Assembly (NCBI RefSeq): GCF_010389155.1
Contig: NC_057768.1
Span: 45,487,633-45,551,632, forward strand
Direction: 5' to 3'
Length of the DNA stretch: 64,000 nucleotides
Origin: Erigeron canadensis
Taxonomy: Eukaryota > Streptophyta > Magnoliopsida > Asterales > Asteraceae
Shown: positions 1-11,449 of the stretch, piece after piece
How positions within the stretch are numbered: the first letter of the stretch is position 1
Layout of the letters: every line of letters starts with the position of its first letter
Program-made: the position numbers and the translations under genes
Notes under the pieces: generated by a model
Told to the model about the DNA's origin: nothing
Seen by the model: only the letters and a program-made list of their open reading frames with translations
Databases searched by the model: none

Positions 1-117
1 GCGCATTTCTGTCGATTCTGAGATGTCGATTGCGAGAGGTGAGTTGGTTGTGGGTGTGAGTTCTAGACGGACACCACCGTCTGATCGGAGACGGTAGCCG
101 CCGTGAACGCCTTGCAT
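1..117 (-). CDS. 5' end of an unidentified gene (partial)
   Basis: Reading leftward from an ATG at 117-115 there is an open frame of 39 codons that runs off the window. It starts MQGVHGGYRLRSDGG and is rich in Gly, Arg, Thr and Ser. Composition is clearly more GC-rich than the DNA to its right, and the upstream side (118-300) looks like a plant 5' leader: pyrimidine-rich on the minus strand, with a TATA-like run about 120 nt upstream. I do not recognise the family from 39 residues and see no signal peptide or membrane segment. It could be a first exon only. Inference: a real gene start whose body lies outside the window. Confidence 0.5.
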   Translation of the reverse strand, partial: MQGVHGGYRLRSDGGVRLELTPTTNSPLAIDISESTEMR

Positions 118-300
118 ATTTTTAGAGAGAAAATAAGATTGATATATGTGATGTGTCAACTAACGGTGATTGATGAGTTTGGTGTGTGGTGTGTAATGAT
201 CAAGAGAGTGATTTGATTTTATATATACATGTGTGTGTATATATATATATAAACAAGGGAATGAGAAATGAGAGAGATTGTGGGGGTGGTGGTGAAAAAA
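118..300 (-). promoter_or_regulatory. Putative leader and core promoter of the partial gene
   Basis: Downstream of an alternating TA run at about 239-250 (TATA-like on the minus strand), the minus strand is rich in CT and CA up to the ATG at 117. Placement and composition fit a core promoter plus 5' UTR. No transcript evidence is available. Confidence 0.35.
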
Positions 301-436
301 GAAAAAGGAGGTGATTCATTACATCATCAAAGTAAACGTATTACGTAGACTCTACGCTTTCCAATACCTTTTACCTCGATTGTGTGTTCTACACGCGCTT
401 GTCCCTTTCTCTTGAAGGCATTCCATAGTCTATTGA

Positions 437-750
437 TTTATACTTCTTTATTATATTTACCTCCCTGCAAATAAAAAATATTACTCAAATGCTACCTATA
501 AAAATATTACTCGTAAATTGTTTTCAATAAATACTCATTATGGAAACAGTTTTTATAAATTATTAAATTTGCCCTTAATAAATTAATTTACACTCTAAAC
601 CCTTATTTTAGTCATTCTCTTTTTAATATTCCACTATCATCTTTACATCAATTTACATCACTTGACGCTATCACTACCACCAATAATACTATCACCAATA
701 ACACTAAATCATCGTCCCCGCCACCGCCTCCGCAATGCTTGAGTACCATG
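437..750 (+). mobile_element. Degenerate short Helitron
   Basis: The left end TTTATACTTCTTTAT resembles the TCTATACTCCTTTAT ends of the better preserved copies at 7802-8109, 41893-42128 and 61131-61459. The right end carries CCGCAATGC followed by TACCATG, matching the end of the 7802-8109 copy. The interior holds the same order of blocks: an AT-rich stretch, then a Ser/Thr-codon-like CAC/ATC stretch, then a GC-rich CCACCGCC tract. Both terminal motifs have decayed, so the boundaries are approximate. Confidence 0.45.
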
Positions 751-2516
751 CTCATACTAATTTACAATCTTGTCGATATATCACTCCCCTTTTATATCCT
801 ACGAGTCCTGGTAATCGTACGATGTATGATAGCTATATAGATTGTATAATGAAAGAATTCGAATATGCCAGTATGAAATAAATTGTGGTTAAAGTAAAAC
901 TATGATCGAAGCTAAATTTTAATAAACAGTCTTAATAAATATAATATATATTTAGTTAGAGTTTTGGATTTATACCTTAAATTGATAAAATCACATCAAA
1001 ATCTCTTTTAAATTAAAACAAATAAATTAAAAGAACATGTATCGATCAAGGATTACGACACGTGTTATCTCAATCTTGTTTTAGTGTATTGGTAAATATT
1101 TAATATTCATAAAGTTAACTTGTTTAGATAATAAATAATATATTTTAACATAATATATATGGTAAGTAAATAAATAACATAATAATATATAAAAAAATAT
1201 ATTATTTATTTGATTACTATATATATAATAGATACAAATAAGGATATAAGACTAAAAGGTATAAGTGTCGATTAAATAAAACGTCATGTGTTGTTCAATA
1301 GATACCATAATATTGTTTAGTTTATTGGTATATAATACTAATACCCGTAAGTCATACATATAAGTTATCGCCATGATATAGATGATTGTACATCTTATAT
1401 ATTTGACAAATAAAATATAATGAAAATCACAAAGACCATGAACCTTCATAAAACAATGATCGATGGGAAGTTGATTATTGAGTTAGGTTAATATAAAAAC
1501 TCAAAGTCAGAGAAAACAATGTTGAGGCTTGAACATACATATACGTAGCAAGAAACAAAATTACAGCATGATATAAATTGAAACTAAAATTAAACATTAT
1601 CAGGGAATAATATGCTTGAGATCAATAAAATACTCCGTATACATAGTACGAAACTACGAATAATATATAAATTTAGCACCAAACGTACGCAATAGGAATA
1701 AAGGTTTGGATATGAATTATTAGATCGATATATGATATGATATATTTATATAGAGAATATTTATATAGAGAAGTAATTAGTTTCGACTGTTTCGTATTAG
1801 GAGATTAATAAAAAATCATATTAATAAAGTTATTTGATAATTCTAGGTAACTAAATATATGTAAATAATATTAAAGATGACACATGTCGTTTAATAAAAA
1901 CGTCATGTGTCGTCTAAAGGAAACTTTAATCCTGTTTTAGTTTATTGGTAGATGTTAAATTTGAAATATAAATTATTATCAGGCTTTGAATCATTTTTTA
2001 ACACAAACACATATATATATAATTATAAAACAGTAAACATGTTTATTTTTAACCACATCATTGTTTTTGATTTGAAAGGAAATTGAAATTATAAAATGAT
2101 GCATGAATCATGAATGTTTGATAAATGAATTTTAAAATCGATTGGAAACACATGGATGATGATGTCATGGTTTAGCTAACTAAGAGCGTGGAAGACAGTT
2201 CGAATAAAAGGAGAGTGAGGACCGTTAATCTGGATGAGCGAGTGGGGTCAGAAATACCGGAGTTTTGCTGGGTAAAAATTTGACGTTAAAACCGATCACA
2301 TGGGTAAGGGTGGGATCCACTCATAAATGGCTTATGACGTCATCTTGACTTCTAACGTGGAAACGGCAGCAAAAGTTTTCCCATAGCTTACATCACCTCC
2401 CAGTGAATGCCAAACCAACACCACTTTACCATACCGAAAGTCCAGTGTGTCACAGTAACTCAGTAATTTAACATATTAAAATTCCATAATAGGGATAACA
2501 CTCGCGTGCATAATTA
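751..2516. other. Gene-free stretch with a short dispersed repeat
   Basis: No gene is supported. Three related blocks at about 1050-1110, 1262-1340 and 1876-1955 share a dyad around CACGTGT or CGTCATGTGT followed by a segment ending in TTTATTGGTA, suggesting copies of one small repeat. A GC-richer patch at about 2170-2400 contains a perfect palindrome TGACGTCA at 2335-2342, the core of bZIP binding sites. Nothing ties it to a gene. Confidence 0.4.
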
Positions 2517-2876
2517 TCGACTCGGTATTTATGACTCGACCTGAAATCTAATTTTTGATTCGTGAACCGAAATGTAACTCAAATCTTAAGAGTCAAGATA
2601 TTTGATAATATATAATTTTATAATAATATATAAGTTTTTATTGTATTATTAAAATAAAATCAAATTTGAAAGCATATAAAAAAGTTATGTTTATAAAAAA
2701 ACTAAAAATAAAAAAAATTATTTTTGTGACTCGTGACTCGGAGTATGACTCGTACCGGCTCGCAAAACAAAACACGAGTCATGCTACGAGTTTGGAGCAA
2801 AACGAGTCATCCACCAAGTCACCTTGTTTTTACTTGATTTTGACTCGACTCGTGACTCGTACGAGTTTGATAACTA
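2517..2876. repeat. MITE-like repeat rich in ACTCG/CGAGT
   Basis: The left part carries CGACTCGG and GACTCGACC; the right part carries many GACTCG and CGAGT units, ending in ACGAGTTTGATAACTAT. The two ends are loosely inverted, as in a non-autonomous DNA transposon. No target duplication could be fixed. Confidence 0.35.
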
Positions 2877-3217
2877 TGCTTGCATGGAATGAGTGCAGAT
2901 GTCATTTTCCTTTTATCATGTTCGCAAGTTTTTCTTGATCCGTTAATTCGCAAGTTTTTCTTGATCCGTCAATTCGTAAATATTCACCAAAATGGGTTAA
3001 TATTTAATTTATGTTCATATCCGTGCTTATACAAGCTCACGGATAAATTCACATATTATATTTATTGAAAATCTAGAGTATGACTATAATAAAATTAAAA
3101 ACAACAACAATTACGTAAAAATAAATGAACAACTATCTACTTTTTAATTCTATATCACCTCAAAAGTCTAATATTAACCTTGACACTAAAAGAATGCACA
3201 CCAAAAAAAGATCAAAC

Positions 3218-3400
3218 CGTCATTGGGGTCTAGTGGTCACACGGTTTTTCACAATGTGATTTTTTTTTGGGGTCTCAAGTTCGAATTCTGTCACATGTAA
3301 ATATATGGTGATAAGGCCTTAACAATGCTAAACTCATTAGGGTATTGTCAGGAGTCAAACCAACATGGGCGCATCCATGTGCGGGATGTTAGCCATTTAT
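3218..3400 (+). mobile_element. tRNA-derived SINE
   Basis: An RNA polymerase III promoter is visible: a box A-like TGGGGTCTAGTGG at 3224-3236 and a box B-like AGTTCGAATTC at 3278-3288. The body that follows has no reading frame. Box spacing (about 42 nt between the boxes) fits a tRNA-derived SINE. I could not identify an unambiguous target duplication, so both ends are approximate. Confidence 0.5.
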
Positions 3401-3645
3401 ATATCCGTTACTGCTTTAAAAAATCAATTTAAAAAAAAAAATCCAACCATTCAAGGATTACACGGCTGTAGCAAATGTGTGATGTCATTAACAATGTTAT
3501 GCAAATAGGAATTGAATTTTGGAAACATAATCAATAGGCTATAAAATAGGAATCAGACATATGAGCGGACTAAAATTTTAAAGTAAAAGTATTTAATAGT
3601 TTTTTAAAATATATTTAGAGTATATTAAATTTTATTACATGTATA

Positions 3646-4505
3646 TCTTTTATTATACTAAATTACAGTTGCTCTAATAACTTATCGACCAATCATAGCT
3701 CTCGATTTCTTAATGTTGACTTTTGTTTTCAATTTTGACTTTAATTTACACTTTTTTGTTTTTTCCATAACAAATTTACGCTTTTTACCCAATAATTTGG
3801 ATATAATAAATAAATAATAATAACTAATATATATCCGATAGAATAATAGCTGATACTTATCCAATAAAATTCCAATAATACGTTATATCATATATATAAT
3901 TAATTAGTTAATTAACAATAAATTAAATTTAATGTAAATATATCAAGATTTTAATAGTAATTGTACTATTAAAATATTAATAGAGACAGTTGAACTTATG
4001 ACTTATTAACTAATTATATCGATCGATTTCATCAAATTTATTCTCGATAATATCACCATTTAGTCTTTACATAATTTTATTTAATTAATAAAAAACAAAT
4101 AAGTAAATAACTATTTTTACAATGTTATTAAAATTGGTTTCTATCTACAAAGTCCGACATTCACACAAGAACAATTGTACATCGCACTATCTCGAGTTAA
4201 GTCGAGAAGGGGCTTTAAGGTGTTAATATGTGACAAAGATGGAAAGACAAAAGACATTACAACAAATTTTGTCTATAAAAAAGTCTTTCAACTGATGAAG
4301 CAGGGTATATGCTTCCAATGTTTTTTTTATTACATTAGTTTCTTTCTATTAACTTAACATTCTTGGCATTTGAATTAAACACATAATATCTACATATATC
4401 TTCAACTTTGAACTTATAAGTTTTTATGAGTTACATCTATTAATATATAATATTAATAATGTCGTAAGTCTCGTGTCCAGTGTTGGACACGGGTCTAAAA
4501 TCTAG
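3646..4505 (+). mobile_element. 5'-deleted Helitron carrying the tail of its helicase
   Basis: Left end is A|TC (TC at 3646-3647) followed by a TTTTATTATACTAAA block that recurs near 4799 and 4944. Right end is a hairpin with an 8-bp stem (CGTGTCCA 4472-4479, TGGACACG 4484-4491), then CTAG at 4502-4505 followed by T. Hairpin plus CTRR|T is the known Helitron 3' end. Inside lies the C-terminal coding tail of a Helitron helicase. Most of an autonomous element is missing, so this is a deletion derivative. Confidence 0.65.
4150..4355 (+). pseudogene. RepHel (PIF1-like helicase) C-terminal fragment
   Basis: The frame encodes QLYIALSRVKSRRGFKVLI followed by CDKDGKTKDITTNFVYKKVFQ, then loses similarity and stops at 4355-4357. 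The Y-[IV]-A-[IL]-S-R-V motif, VLI-CDKDG and the TTN-x-VYK-x-VFQ tail are what I know from the last part of the helicase domain in plant Helitron RepHel proteins. The Rep nuclease and nearly all helicase motifs are absent, so the fragment cannot support transposition. It lies about 115 bp before the element's 3' hairpin, the expected place for the end of RepHel. Confidence 0.65.
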
Positions 4506-4740
4506 TAATATACTAAAAAACAATTGACCTAATAGCTTTTTAACTAATGATAGAGCTCAATTTGATAAAATCTAATCTTATTAATTATTTAAATATCTTA
4601 TTATTAGTGTTATATATATTAAGTAATTAATATTAACAAAGTTGTAAGTTCCATACGTATCAATATTTGTTAATCATCTTAGAGTTGGATACAAATATTT
4701 ATATTTTATTCTTTATCTATATTTGTTAACATTTATATGT

Positions 4741-5025
4741 ATTAATCTTGATAAATATAAATTTGTATATATATATAAGATATGTATACTTTTCTTAATC
4801 TTCTTTTTATTATTATGCTAAAACATAGTGACTTATTGATCAATCACATCGCTCGATTTCATCAAATTGACTTTCACTTATTAATCTTGATAAATATAAA
4901 TTTAGTTATATATATATATATAAGATACGTGTACTTTTCTTAATCTTCTTTTTATTATTATGTTAAAGCATACTGACTTATTGACCAATTACATCGCTAG
5001 ATTGAATTAAAATGACTTTCGCTTA
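4741..5025 (+). repeat. Tandem duplication, period about 139 bp
   Basis: Two adjacent copies begin at about 4741 and 4880 with ATTAATCTTGATAAATATAA and proceed through a TA run, TACTTTTCTTAATCTTC, TTATTATTATG and GACTTATTGA. The unit spans the 5' end motif of the neighbouring Helitrons, so the duplication may come from Helitron insertion or replication slippage. Confidence 0.6.
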
Positions 5026-5342
5026 TGTCATCATATTCTTAATAATCATTATCCAAATATATTATTATATTAGTATTTATATCTATATTAATATTTATAT
5101 AAAAAGTTTTATTAATTTACATTTTTTTCATCAATAACTTACACATTTTAGCCATAAATAATTAATTTATATTTATTTCAATATTTAGTGATCAACAAAT
5201 GTTGTCTATAAAGAAGTATTGCAAAAAATGATCCACGATATATTTTCTTCTCACCTTTTTAGGTATATTTTTAAACTTGAGGATTAATATTATTTTCATA
5301 ATATCATAAATCTCCCGTGTATTTACACGGTCTAAAATCTAA
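4944..5342 (+). mobile_element. Second truncated Helitron with helicase tail remnant
   Basis: Starts A|TC at 4944 and ends in a hairpin (CCGTGT 5315-5320, ACACGG 5325-5330) followed by CTAA at 5339-5342 and T. CTAA fits the CTRR rule. At 5190-5235 a short frame reads TTNVVYKEVLQKMI-like (first residue changed), the same helicase tail as in the copy to the left. The distance from tail to hairpin is similar. Degraded internally; not autonomous. Confidence 0.55.
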
Positions 5343-6203
5343 TATAAATTTTATATAAAATTAATTATATAGTTTGTGAGTTTGATGGGTTATTCTATGG
5401 ATATATCCACGGGCCTCACTTAAGATAATCACGGGTTCACGGGACGTATATATCCATGATGGATATAATATACCCATTACTCGTTTGCGACCTGTAAACG
5501 ATTACAAATTTATACCCGTCATGTATCAACGGGTAAAATTTATTAAAATGATCCGTCCATGACGAATGGGTATCCACGGATTATGAGTTTTTAACCGTTC
5601 ATTGCCATCCCTAAATTCCAATTTGACATTACCAATTTATCGCATATATTTAATTATTATGCAAAAATACATTATAGTAAATAAAAAATATTATTGTTAA
5701 AATATACAAATACACATAGATAAAATATTCATTCAAATTTAAAATTTACAAATTCGACTTTTTAGTCTTTAAACCTAACTTGTAAACAATTGAATGTTTT
5801 AGTGTTTATAAAACAAAAATAAAAAGAAAATGTGAAGGTTATTATTAGTATCATATTTACATGCATGATACTTTGTACACTACAAATCATATTTTAAATT
5901 TTTGCATAATAAAATATAAATTTGAATTTACAAAAATAATTTCATCCCTAATGACTATCATTGATAAAACCTTAGAAAAAACTATAAACTTTCTTTTTTT
6001 AAAAAAAAATTATAAAACCAATTCTTAAACTTTTCTTATACGATCATATATCATTATTTCATATACGTTAATAACAGATAATCTTTTAACTATTTGATAA
6101 TACTATGATTTTCAAAAACTAATATCTTATGGATTTTGAGAACGCTAACCATTCATTTTATGAAATAATTATTCATTAAGAGCATATGATATTATGATTC
6201 TAA
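5343..6203. other. Gene-free stretch
   Basis: AT-rich, no coding frame. Between about 5380 and 5625 there is a GC-richer repeat with several inverted CACGGG/CCCGT units (CCACGGGCC, ACGGGTTCACGGG, ACCCGTCATG, AACGGGTA), probably a decayed non-autonomous DNA transposon. The rest shows nothing notable. Confidence 0.35.
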
Positions 6204-6579
6204 GGTGGAAAGGTGTAGTCGGCAAAAAATATCGATAAAAAACATCAGCTAGTATTAGTTCATTGACAATCTTATACCACATTCATTGGTTAGTTTTGAC
6301 AAATTTAATCGGCAAGTTTTGGCAAGGTATATCGGTTAGTTTTGGCCGATGCTAGTCGTCAGGAGCATCTTTGGTGACCTTTTTTTTTGTTTTCTGATGA
6401 AATTGAATGTTTTTGGTAACAAATTGACATATTGGCAGAAAAAAATTTATACCATACAATTTGGCTAGTTTTGACAAGATTTAGCAAGTTTTTAGCATAT
6501 ACACATATTTTTCTCCTATTGGCTAGATTTTAACTAAAACTTGCTAATTTGTCACAAACTTGTCACTACATCTTGCCCC
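6204..6579. mobile_element. PIF/Harbinger-type MITE
   Basis: Bounded by a TAA duplication (6201-6203 and 6580-6582). The ends are inverted: GGTGGAAAGGTGTAGTCGGC on the left and, read inward on the other strand, GGGGCAAGATGTAGTGACAA on the right. A 3-bp TWA duplication and these ends match the large Harbinger element at 53530-59071. At 376 bp with no frame it is non-autonomous. The interior repeats GGCTAGTTTTGACAA-like units from both sides. Confidence 0.65.
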
Positions 6580-7801
6580 TAAGTTCTGAGTAAAATAACA
6601 CAGTGCAACATGTGAAGTTGATGAGTCGGAGTTAAAAAGTTGGATGAATTATACTGGGTATACTAAATTTTCCTTTTAGTAGTTGGCAGTGACGTCAGTA
6701 GCTAATTAGCGCCCCACTGACACGTGGCACTTTCTTTATCCCTCCCTTGGTCGTGGAGATTTTGGACCGGTGGGTCTTGTAAACCATAAAATAAAAAGTA
6801 TACTAATGACTAATTCATTAATGATGCACCCATCACTTAGGAATATCATTATCACTTATTCTATTATTATTTCCTTCTTAACTAAAACTTAAAACTTATG
6901 TTACGGAGTGAGTATTATAAATATATTTTTTTCCTTTTATTATTACACTTCTTTCATCCGTTTTGTCACACCGATAACTTTCTTACCGGCCCTAGCTATT
7001 ACTTTCATGTACCTAAAATGATAGTACATATTCACATATATATTAGGTTGATAAGGTTGATAGCCCATTTACAAAAGAAAGTCCTCTCAATCAAGGCTTG
7101 TATTCAAGAAAACCCGAGTTCTAGTTTTAAGGAGACAATGTTTACCCTTTATAATTATCTAGGTATTGGTCAGAGAGCTCTCTAACATGGACCCGATTAA
7201 GACAACATATTGTAGACCTCTTGTTTTGATATTCGATCCATACCTATATAAAAAACCCATATTGATAGGTTTGGTGTCCAGAGAGTATCAAATATATTTT
7301 TTAATAGTATGATTATTTCCTTTATAAAGTATTTAATTTGAAACTACTGCTGCTTCAAAGCTAGCATTACAAAAAATTTATAAGGATTAAACAAGAAACA
7401 ATAATAATGAAAAAAAATATAAGTTTGGATCTAAAAATTTCGTGTGAGATCGAAGCATGTAAAGACAACCATGGGATATAAAAAGCAATTTTCAAAAGGA
7501 AAGAGTAGTGAAAATTAACTTAAACAACTAGATTATTGTCCAAAATATATTCAATTCCGGATAAAGCATGATTAGGGAAGAGTGGAAGACACTCGATCGA
7601 CTAGGGGCATTATATTGCACCCGGCCTAAACCCGTTGCAAGTTTCATCATCAACCAAAATATTAACTCAAAACTTATATTAAGTATTGCATATCATCTAA
7701 TATTCATCTGCATAAGAAGGGTTATTTAATAATAAAAAAAACACGAAAATAATTACGGACCACATATTTTTCTCATCTTTATTTCTCTTTAATTAAACGA
7801 A
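6580..7801. other. Gene-free stretch with bZIP-type sites
   Basis: No gene seen. Within 60 bp there are a TGACGTCA palindrome (6690-6697) and a CACGTG G-box in GACACGTGGCA (core 6721-6726), in a GC-richer patch (6680-6780). This looks like a promoter fragment, but the following frames up to 7185 show no recognisable protein. Confidence 0.35.
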
Positions 7802-8109
7802 CATGGTAACCGTGCAATGCGGCGGCGGTGATGGAAAAGACAGTCTAGTGGTGTCGGTGGTGGTACTATTGGTGGTGGTAGTGTCAAGTGGTGTAGGTGA
7901 AAATTTTTAGAAGATAAGGGCTTAAAGTGTTAAGTATTAAAATAAAGGTTTATGGTGTAAATTAATTCATTAAGGACAAAGTTGGTAATTTATAAAACTC
8001 TTTCCATAGTGCGTTTTTATTAAGGGACAATTTAGTAATTTCGTATATGACATATGAGTAACTATTTCTATTTTGAGGGGGGTGCATAATCTTTATAAAG
8101 GAGTATAGA
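7802..8109 (-). mobile_element. Short non-autonomous Helitron (decayed 3' end)
   Basis: On the minus strand the 5' end is A|TCTATACTCCTTTATAAAG (5' base at 8109), nearly identical to the ends at 61459 and 41893. The other end, GCATTGCACGGTTACCATG, is a decayed version of the family's hairpin and CTAG terminus. The interior has the family's GGTGGTGGT tract. No coding capacity. Confidence 0.6.
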
Positions 8110-8767
8110 TAAGAAAATTCATCCAAATCATTCAAAATTCTTTATCTCACAAACCATAGATCGTTAGGTGAAAAACAAAGTATGGGTAGTCTTAAAATTT
8201 CGTTATCTTTTATTAGAGATGCAATTCGACATACTTTTGACAACCTTTTAATTTTTGTTTTTTCCCCCTTGTACTTGTATACCTACATATGGGTAGGATC
8301 TTTGTTTTTACATGTAAATTAGTAAATAACCATTTGTACACAACAATGAAGGTTAAGGGCGGAGCTCATCAATCCATGGCGAAGCCATGGTGGCCAAGGG
8401 CGGAGCCCGTCAGTCCATGGCGGAGCCATAGCAGCTAAGGGCGAACCCTGTTAGGTAGATCACCCCTATGACTTATCACCCTATATGACCTATCACCCTC
8501 AATGACCTATCAGCCCCACCAGCTACCCTTTATGAATATCCTTAAGGGCGAAACCCGTTCCAAATCACAGTTTTCGTCCAACCTACACATGTGTAGGTTA
8601 TGTGTAATAATAAAAAAGAAAACAAAAATTAAATATCGTGAAAAGTATATCAAATTGCATCTCAATGAAAGAGGATGAAATTTTAAGACTAACCATATTT
8701 TTTTTTCATCTAACGATTTACGATTTGTGAAATAAAATATTTTAAATGATTTGGATGGATTTTCTTA
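8110..8767. mobile_element. Foldback element with arms of about 170 bp
   Basis: The left arm from 8110 (TAAGAAAATTCATCCAAATC) and the right arm ending at 8767 are inverted copies; the similarity continues inward for roughly 170 bp per side, to about 8295 and 8595. Landmarks in both arms are the CACAAACCATAGATCG-type block and the GATGCAATTCGACATAC-type block. The loop carries the GGGCGGAGCC / ATGACCTATCAC repeat core. No transposase frame. Left-arm sequence is also found, without a right arm, in the tandem blocks near 11620 and 12120. Confidence 0.6.
8341..8575 (+). repeat. Repeat core A: GGGCGGAGCC units plus ATGACCTATCAC units
   Basis: Begins ACAACAATGAAGGTTAAGG, continues with imperfect units of GGCGGAGC-CGTCAGTCCATGGC, then GTTAGGTAGATCACCC, then three or four CTATGACCTATCACCC units, then CACCAGCT and ATATCCTTAAGGGCGAA. 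A near-identical copy lies at 61695-61965 in a foldback element with different arms. No frame is conserved between the two. Confidence 0.65.
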
Positions 8768-10736
8768 TATAATTGAAGAGAGAAAGACATGGAAAATATG
8801 TAGTCCAGAATTATTCTCGCATTCCTTTTTGTTTGTGAGTTATTAAAATAACTCACCTTATTATCTCTAATAATATATCTACCAACGTTATATTGATTCT
8901 ATCTCTACTCGATCTATTCATTATTTGTGTAAATATTATGCACCATATATGCTACCTATTCCAAGAGCAATGGATTTGGTAATTCACAGATCTTAATTAA
9001 TTGACAAACAAAATAACTATGATCTTTTGCTAATTAATATGCACTGTATGAAACTTTTGTTTATCTTGTTTTCACTTACAAGTTACAACTAGTCGAAAGA
9101 AAATAACAGTGACATTTTCATTTTATTTTTACCATAACAAGTTTTTCTGTTCTCTTCTCTAATATTTTAACCTAAGTGAGTCAATAATGTAGAGTTAATT
9201 AATGAATGAATTTGTAGTAGTTGTACTATAATAATAATACTCGTAGCAAATTTGACGTAACGGGCAAGTCACATCATATCATATCGATCATATAATTCTG
9301 ATGTATATTTCTTGTTAAATTAGAGGCAATAAAAAATAGTGTACTTTTTATGTCATAAACTCCTAACCGTTGGTTGATTACAAGGAAAACTTATAAAATA
9401 GAATCGAAGTGTAAATAAACAGTAGTTCTAATAAAACGAATTACCCAAAAATGACGACACTGTTTTAATATATACATGTATGTGGGCGCATAGGACATGG
9501 TTTTAATTAGATTAATTAGCGTATGTGGGACATTATTGGACCATACTTATGAATAATGATAGAAAACTACGTATTTTATTAATAAAGTTGCAACAATTTA
9601 AATACTACGGAGTGTTTACGTACGACTGCTAGCTTTTGATTAATTATTATCATATATAAACATATATTATTCGTTAATATTAATTTATTATTGCGAGAGG
9701 GACTTGAAAGCTTTTTCCAAATGAAGCTAAAAACGATGTGATGGGAGATGCCAATATGAGGGGAAGCCTTCAAACCACACTTCTTGTCAAATTCTCCTTT
9801 TCCTTTTCCCACCTTTTTTTTTTCACCTTTGCCTTTTTCCTCCATCATGACATCATCTACAATTTCGCCTTCAATTAATTTTACTATAATTATTTGATTC
9901 ATTCATTGTCTTACGTCTGTGTATGCGTACACTCATATATATTAACATAACTAATCCTTCAACTATGTCTTATACTCTTTTGCATCTCGTCAATTTTGTT
10001 ATCACATCCATAATTAATTCAATTCATACACCGGCATGAAGCAAGGCTTCTTCATATACAATGAGTCAAGACACTAAGTATATCTTCTACACTAATTTTA
10101 TGTAAGCAAAATGTTATATGTTAGCACCAAAGACCACTCTAAATTTAGTGTGCAAATATATTAAGGTAACATTAGTGAATTACACAAAGAACATATTATG
10201 ATCAGGATACATGCGTAGTTGACCAATCGATTTAGCGTGCAAGTAAATTTTCTCTTCTGATCTCATCATTCAATTTAGTGTAACATTATGATCAGGATAC
10301 GTGGTTGACTAATCAAGGTTTTGAACCAATGATGCAAACGACCTAGCTAGCTAGGGCAAGAAGAACACATTTCAAAATTAGTGTGTTCGTACTTTGGAGC
10401 AAAATTTTTTGAGGGCAATATAATTATAGTACATTTAATTATGATAATTTCACCTAAACGTTTAGGGTAAAAATATAACATTAACAAAAAAAATGACCTA
10501 ACAGCTGGTATGAAATAGTTTCTTTAGCATATATGCATCGAATAAACCTTCTCTCCATATCCCAACATAAATGAATATTGTTGCTTTTTAGGGGTTCTTT
10601 AACCTACTTTCCTTGGATCTATGAATGTAGAACGGTGTCACCTCGTAATATTGTAAAGGCATACGATGTACGTGTTTAATTTATCCGCCACTAGTTTCAT
10701 GTTTCAACAATATTCAAGATTACTAATAATTATTAA
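8768..10736. other. Gene-free stretch
   Basis: AT-rich, no gene supported. A direct repeat ACATTATGATCAGGATAC followed by a TAGTTGAC-like block occurs at about 10190 and 10282. A Lys-rich minus-strand frame at 9579-9902 was considered and rejected. Confidence 0.35.
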
Positions 10737-10790
10737 CTAGATTATTGTCCCGCGTAATACGCGAGAGATTATATTTAATTAATGACATAT
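10737..10790 (-). mobile_element. Helitron 3' terminus
   Basis: On the minus strand a perfect dyad CGCGTATTACGCG (10751-10763) is followed by GGACAATAAT and then CTAG (10740-10737) and T. This is the hairpin plus CTRR|T end of a Helitron whose body would extend rightward from here. A similar hairpin ends the element at 21810-22736. I could not locate the matching 5' end. Confidence 0.5.
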
Positions 10791-11449
10791 TATCGTTTCA
10801 TAATATCGTGAATTGACAAACATAGATAAAAGATTTTGAAATGAATTAATTAATAATATGAGCAAAAGTTGTAAATTAATATGTTGCTCAAATGAGTTAA
10901 TTTATAAATAAACAAAGTTTCATTAAACAATATTACATTTACAATCAAAGTTGAGATATGTCTCTATATACAGAAAAGAAAAAACATGAAATTTCATGAC
11001 TTTATCTCTACTACATTATAAAACATTTGTTCTCTACAAAATTTTCAACTTTTCACCAATGTACACATACTAATGCATAATGTACAATACATCTATATAC
11101 ATCTCAACCACTCATTTTTTACTTTTCTCAATTTTCAACCACTCATTTATTTCTCTCTTCCACTAAGTAGTTAATTAATAAAATAGCGGTGTAGTGGTCA
11201 AGGTACGATATATGATATATTGGTTATAGCGGTGAGATGTAGCTAGCGGTAATTAAAATATTATGCAATATCTATATCTATATATATATATATATAATAC
11301 TTAATATTTAATAAAAATATCAATTAATACTTTATACTTAATAGAAATATCAAAAGTAAAGCTTAAAAATGTCAATATTTGAAACGTTAGTGTTAATACT
11401 TGCAAAATTTAGTGTTTCTTTCAAGTTTGGGCAAAAAAAAAAACGTTAT

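Noticed and set aside
9579..9902. 107-codon minus-strand frame, Lys/Gly-rich
   Set aside because: Starts at a real ATG, but the middle is a low-complexity run of GGAAAA-type codons and the rest has no recognisable motif, no promoter context and AT-rich base use like the surrounding non-coding DNA.
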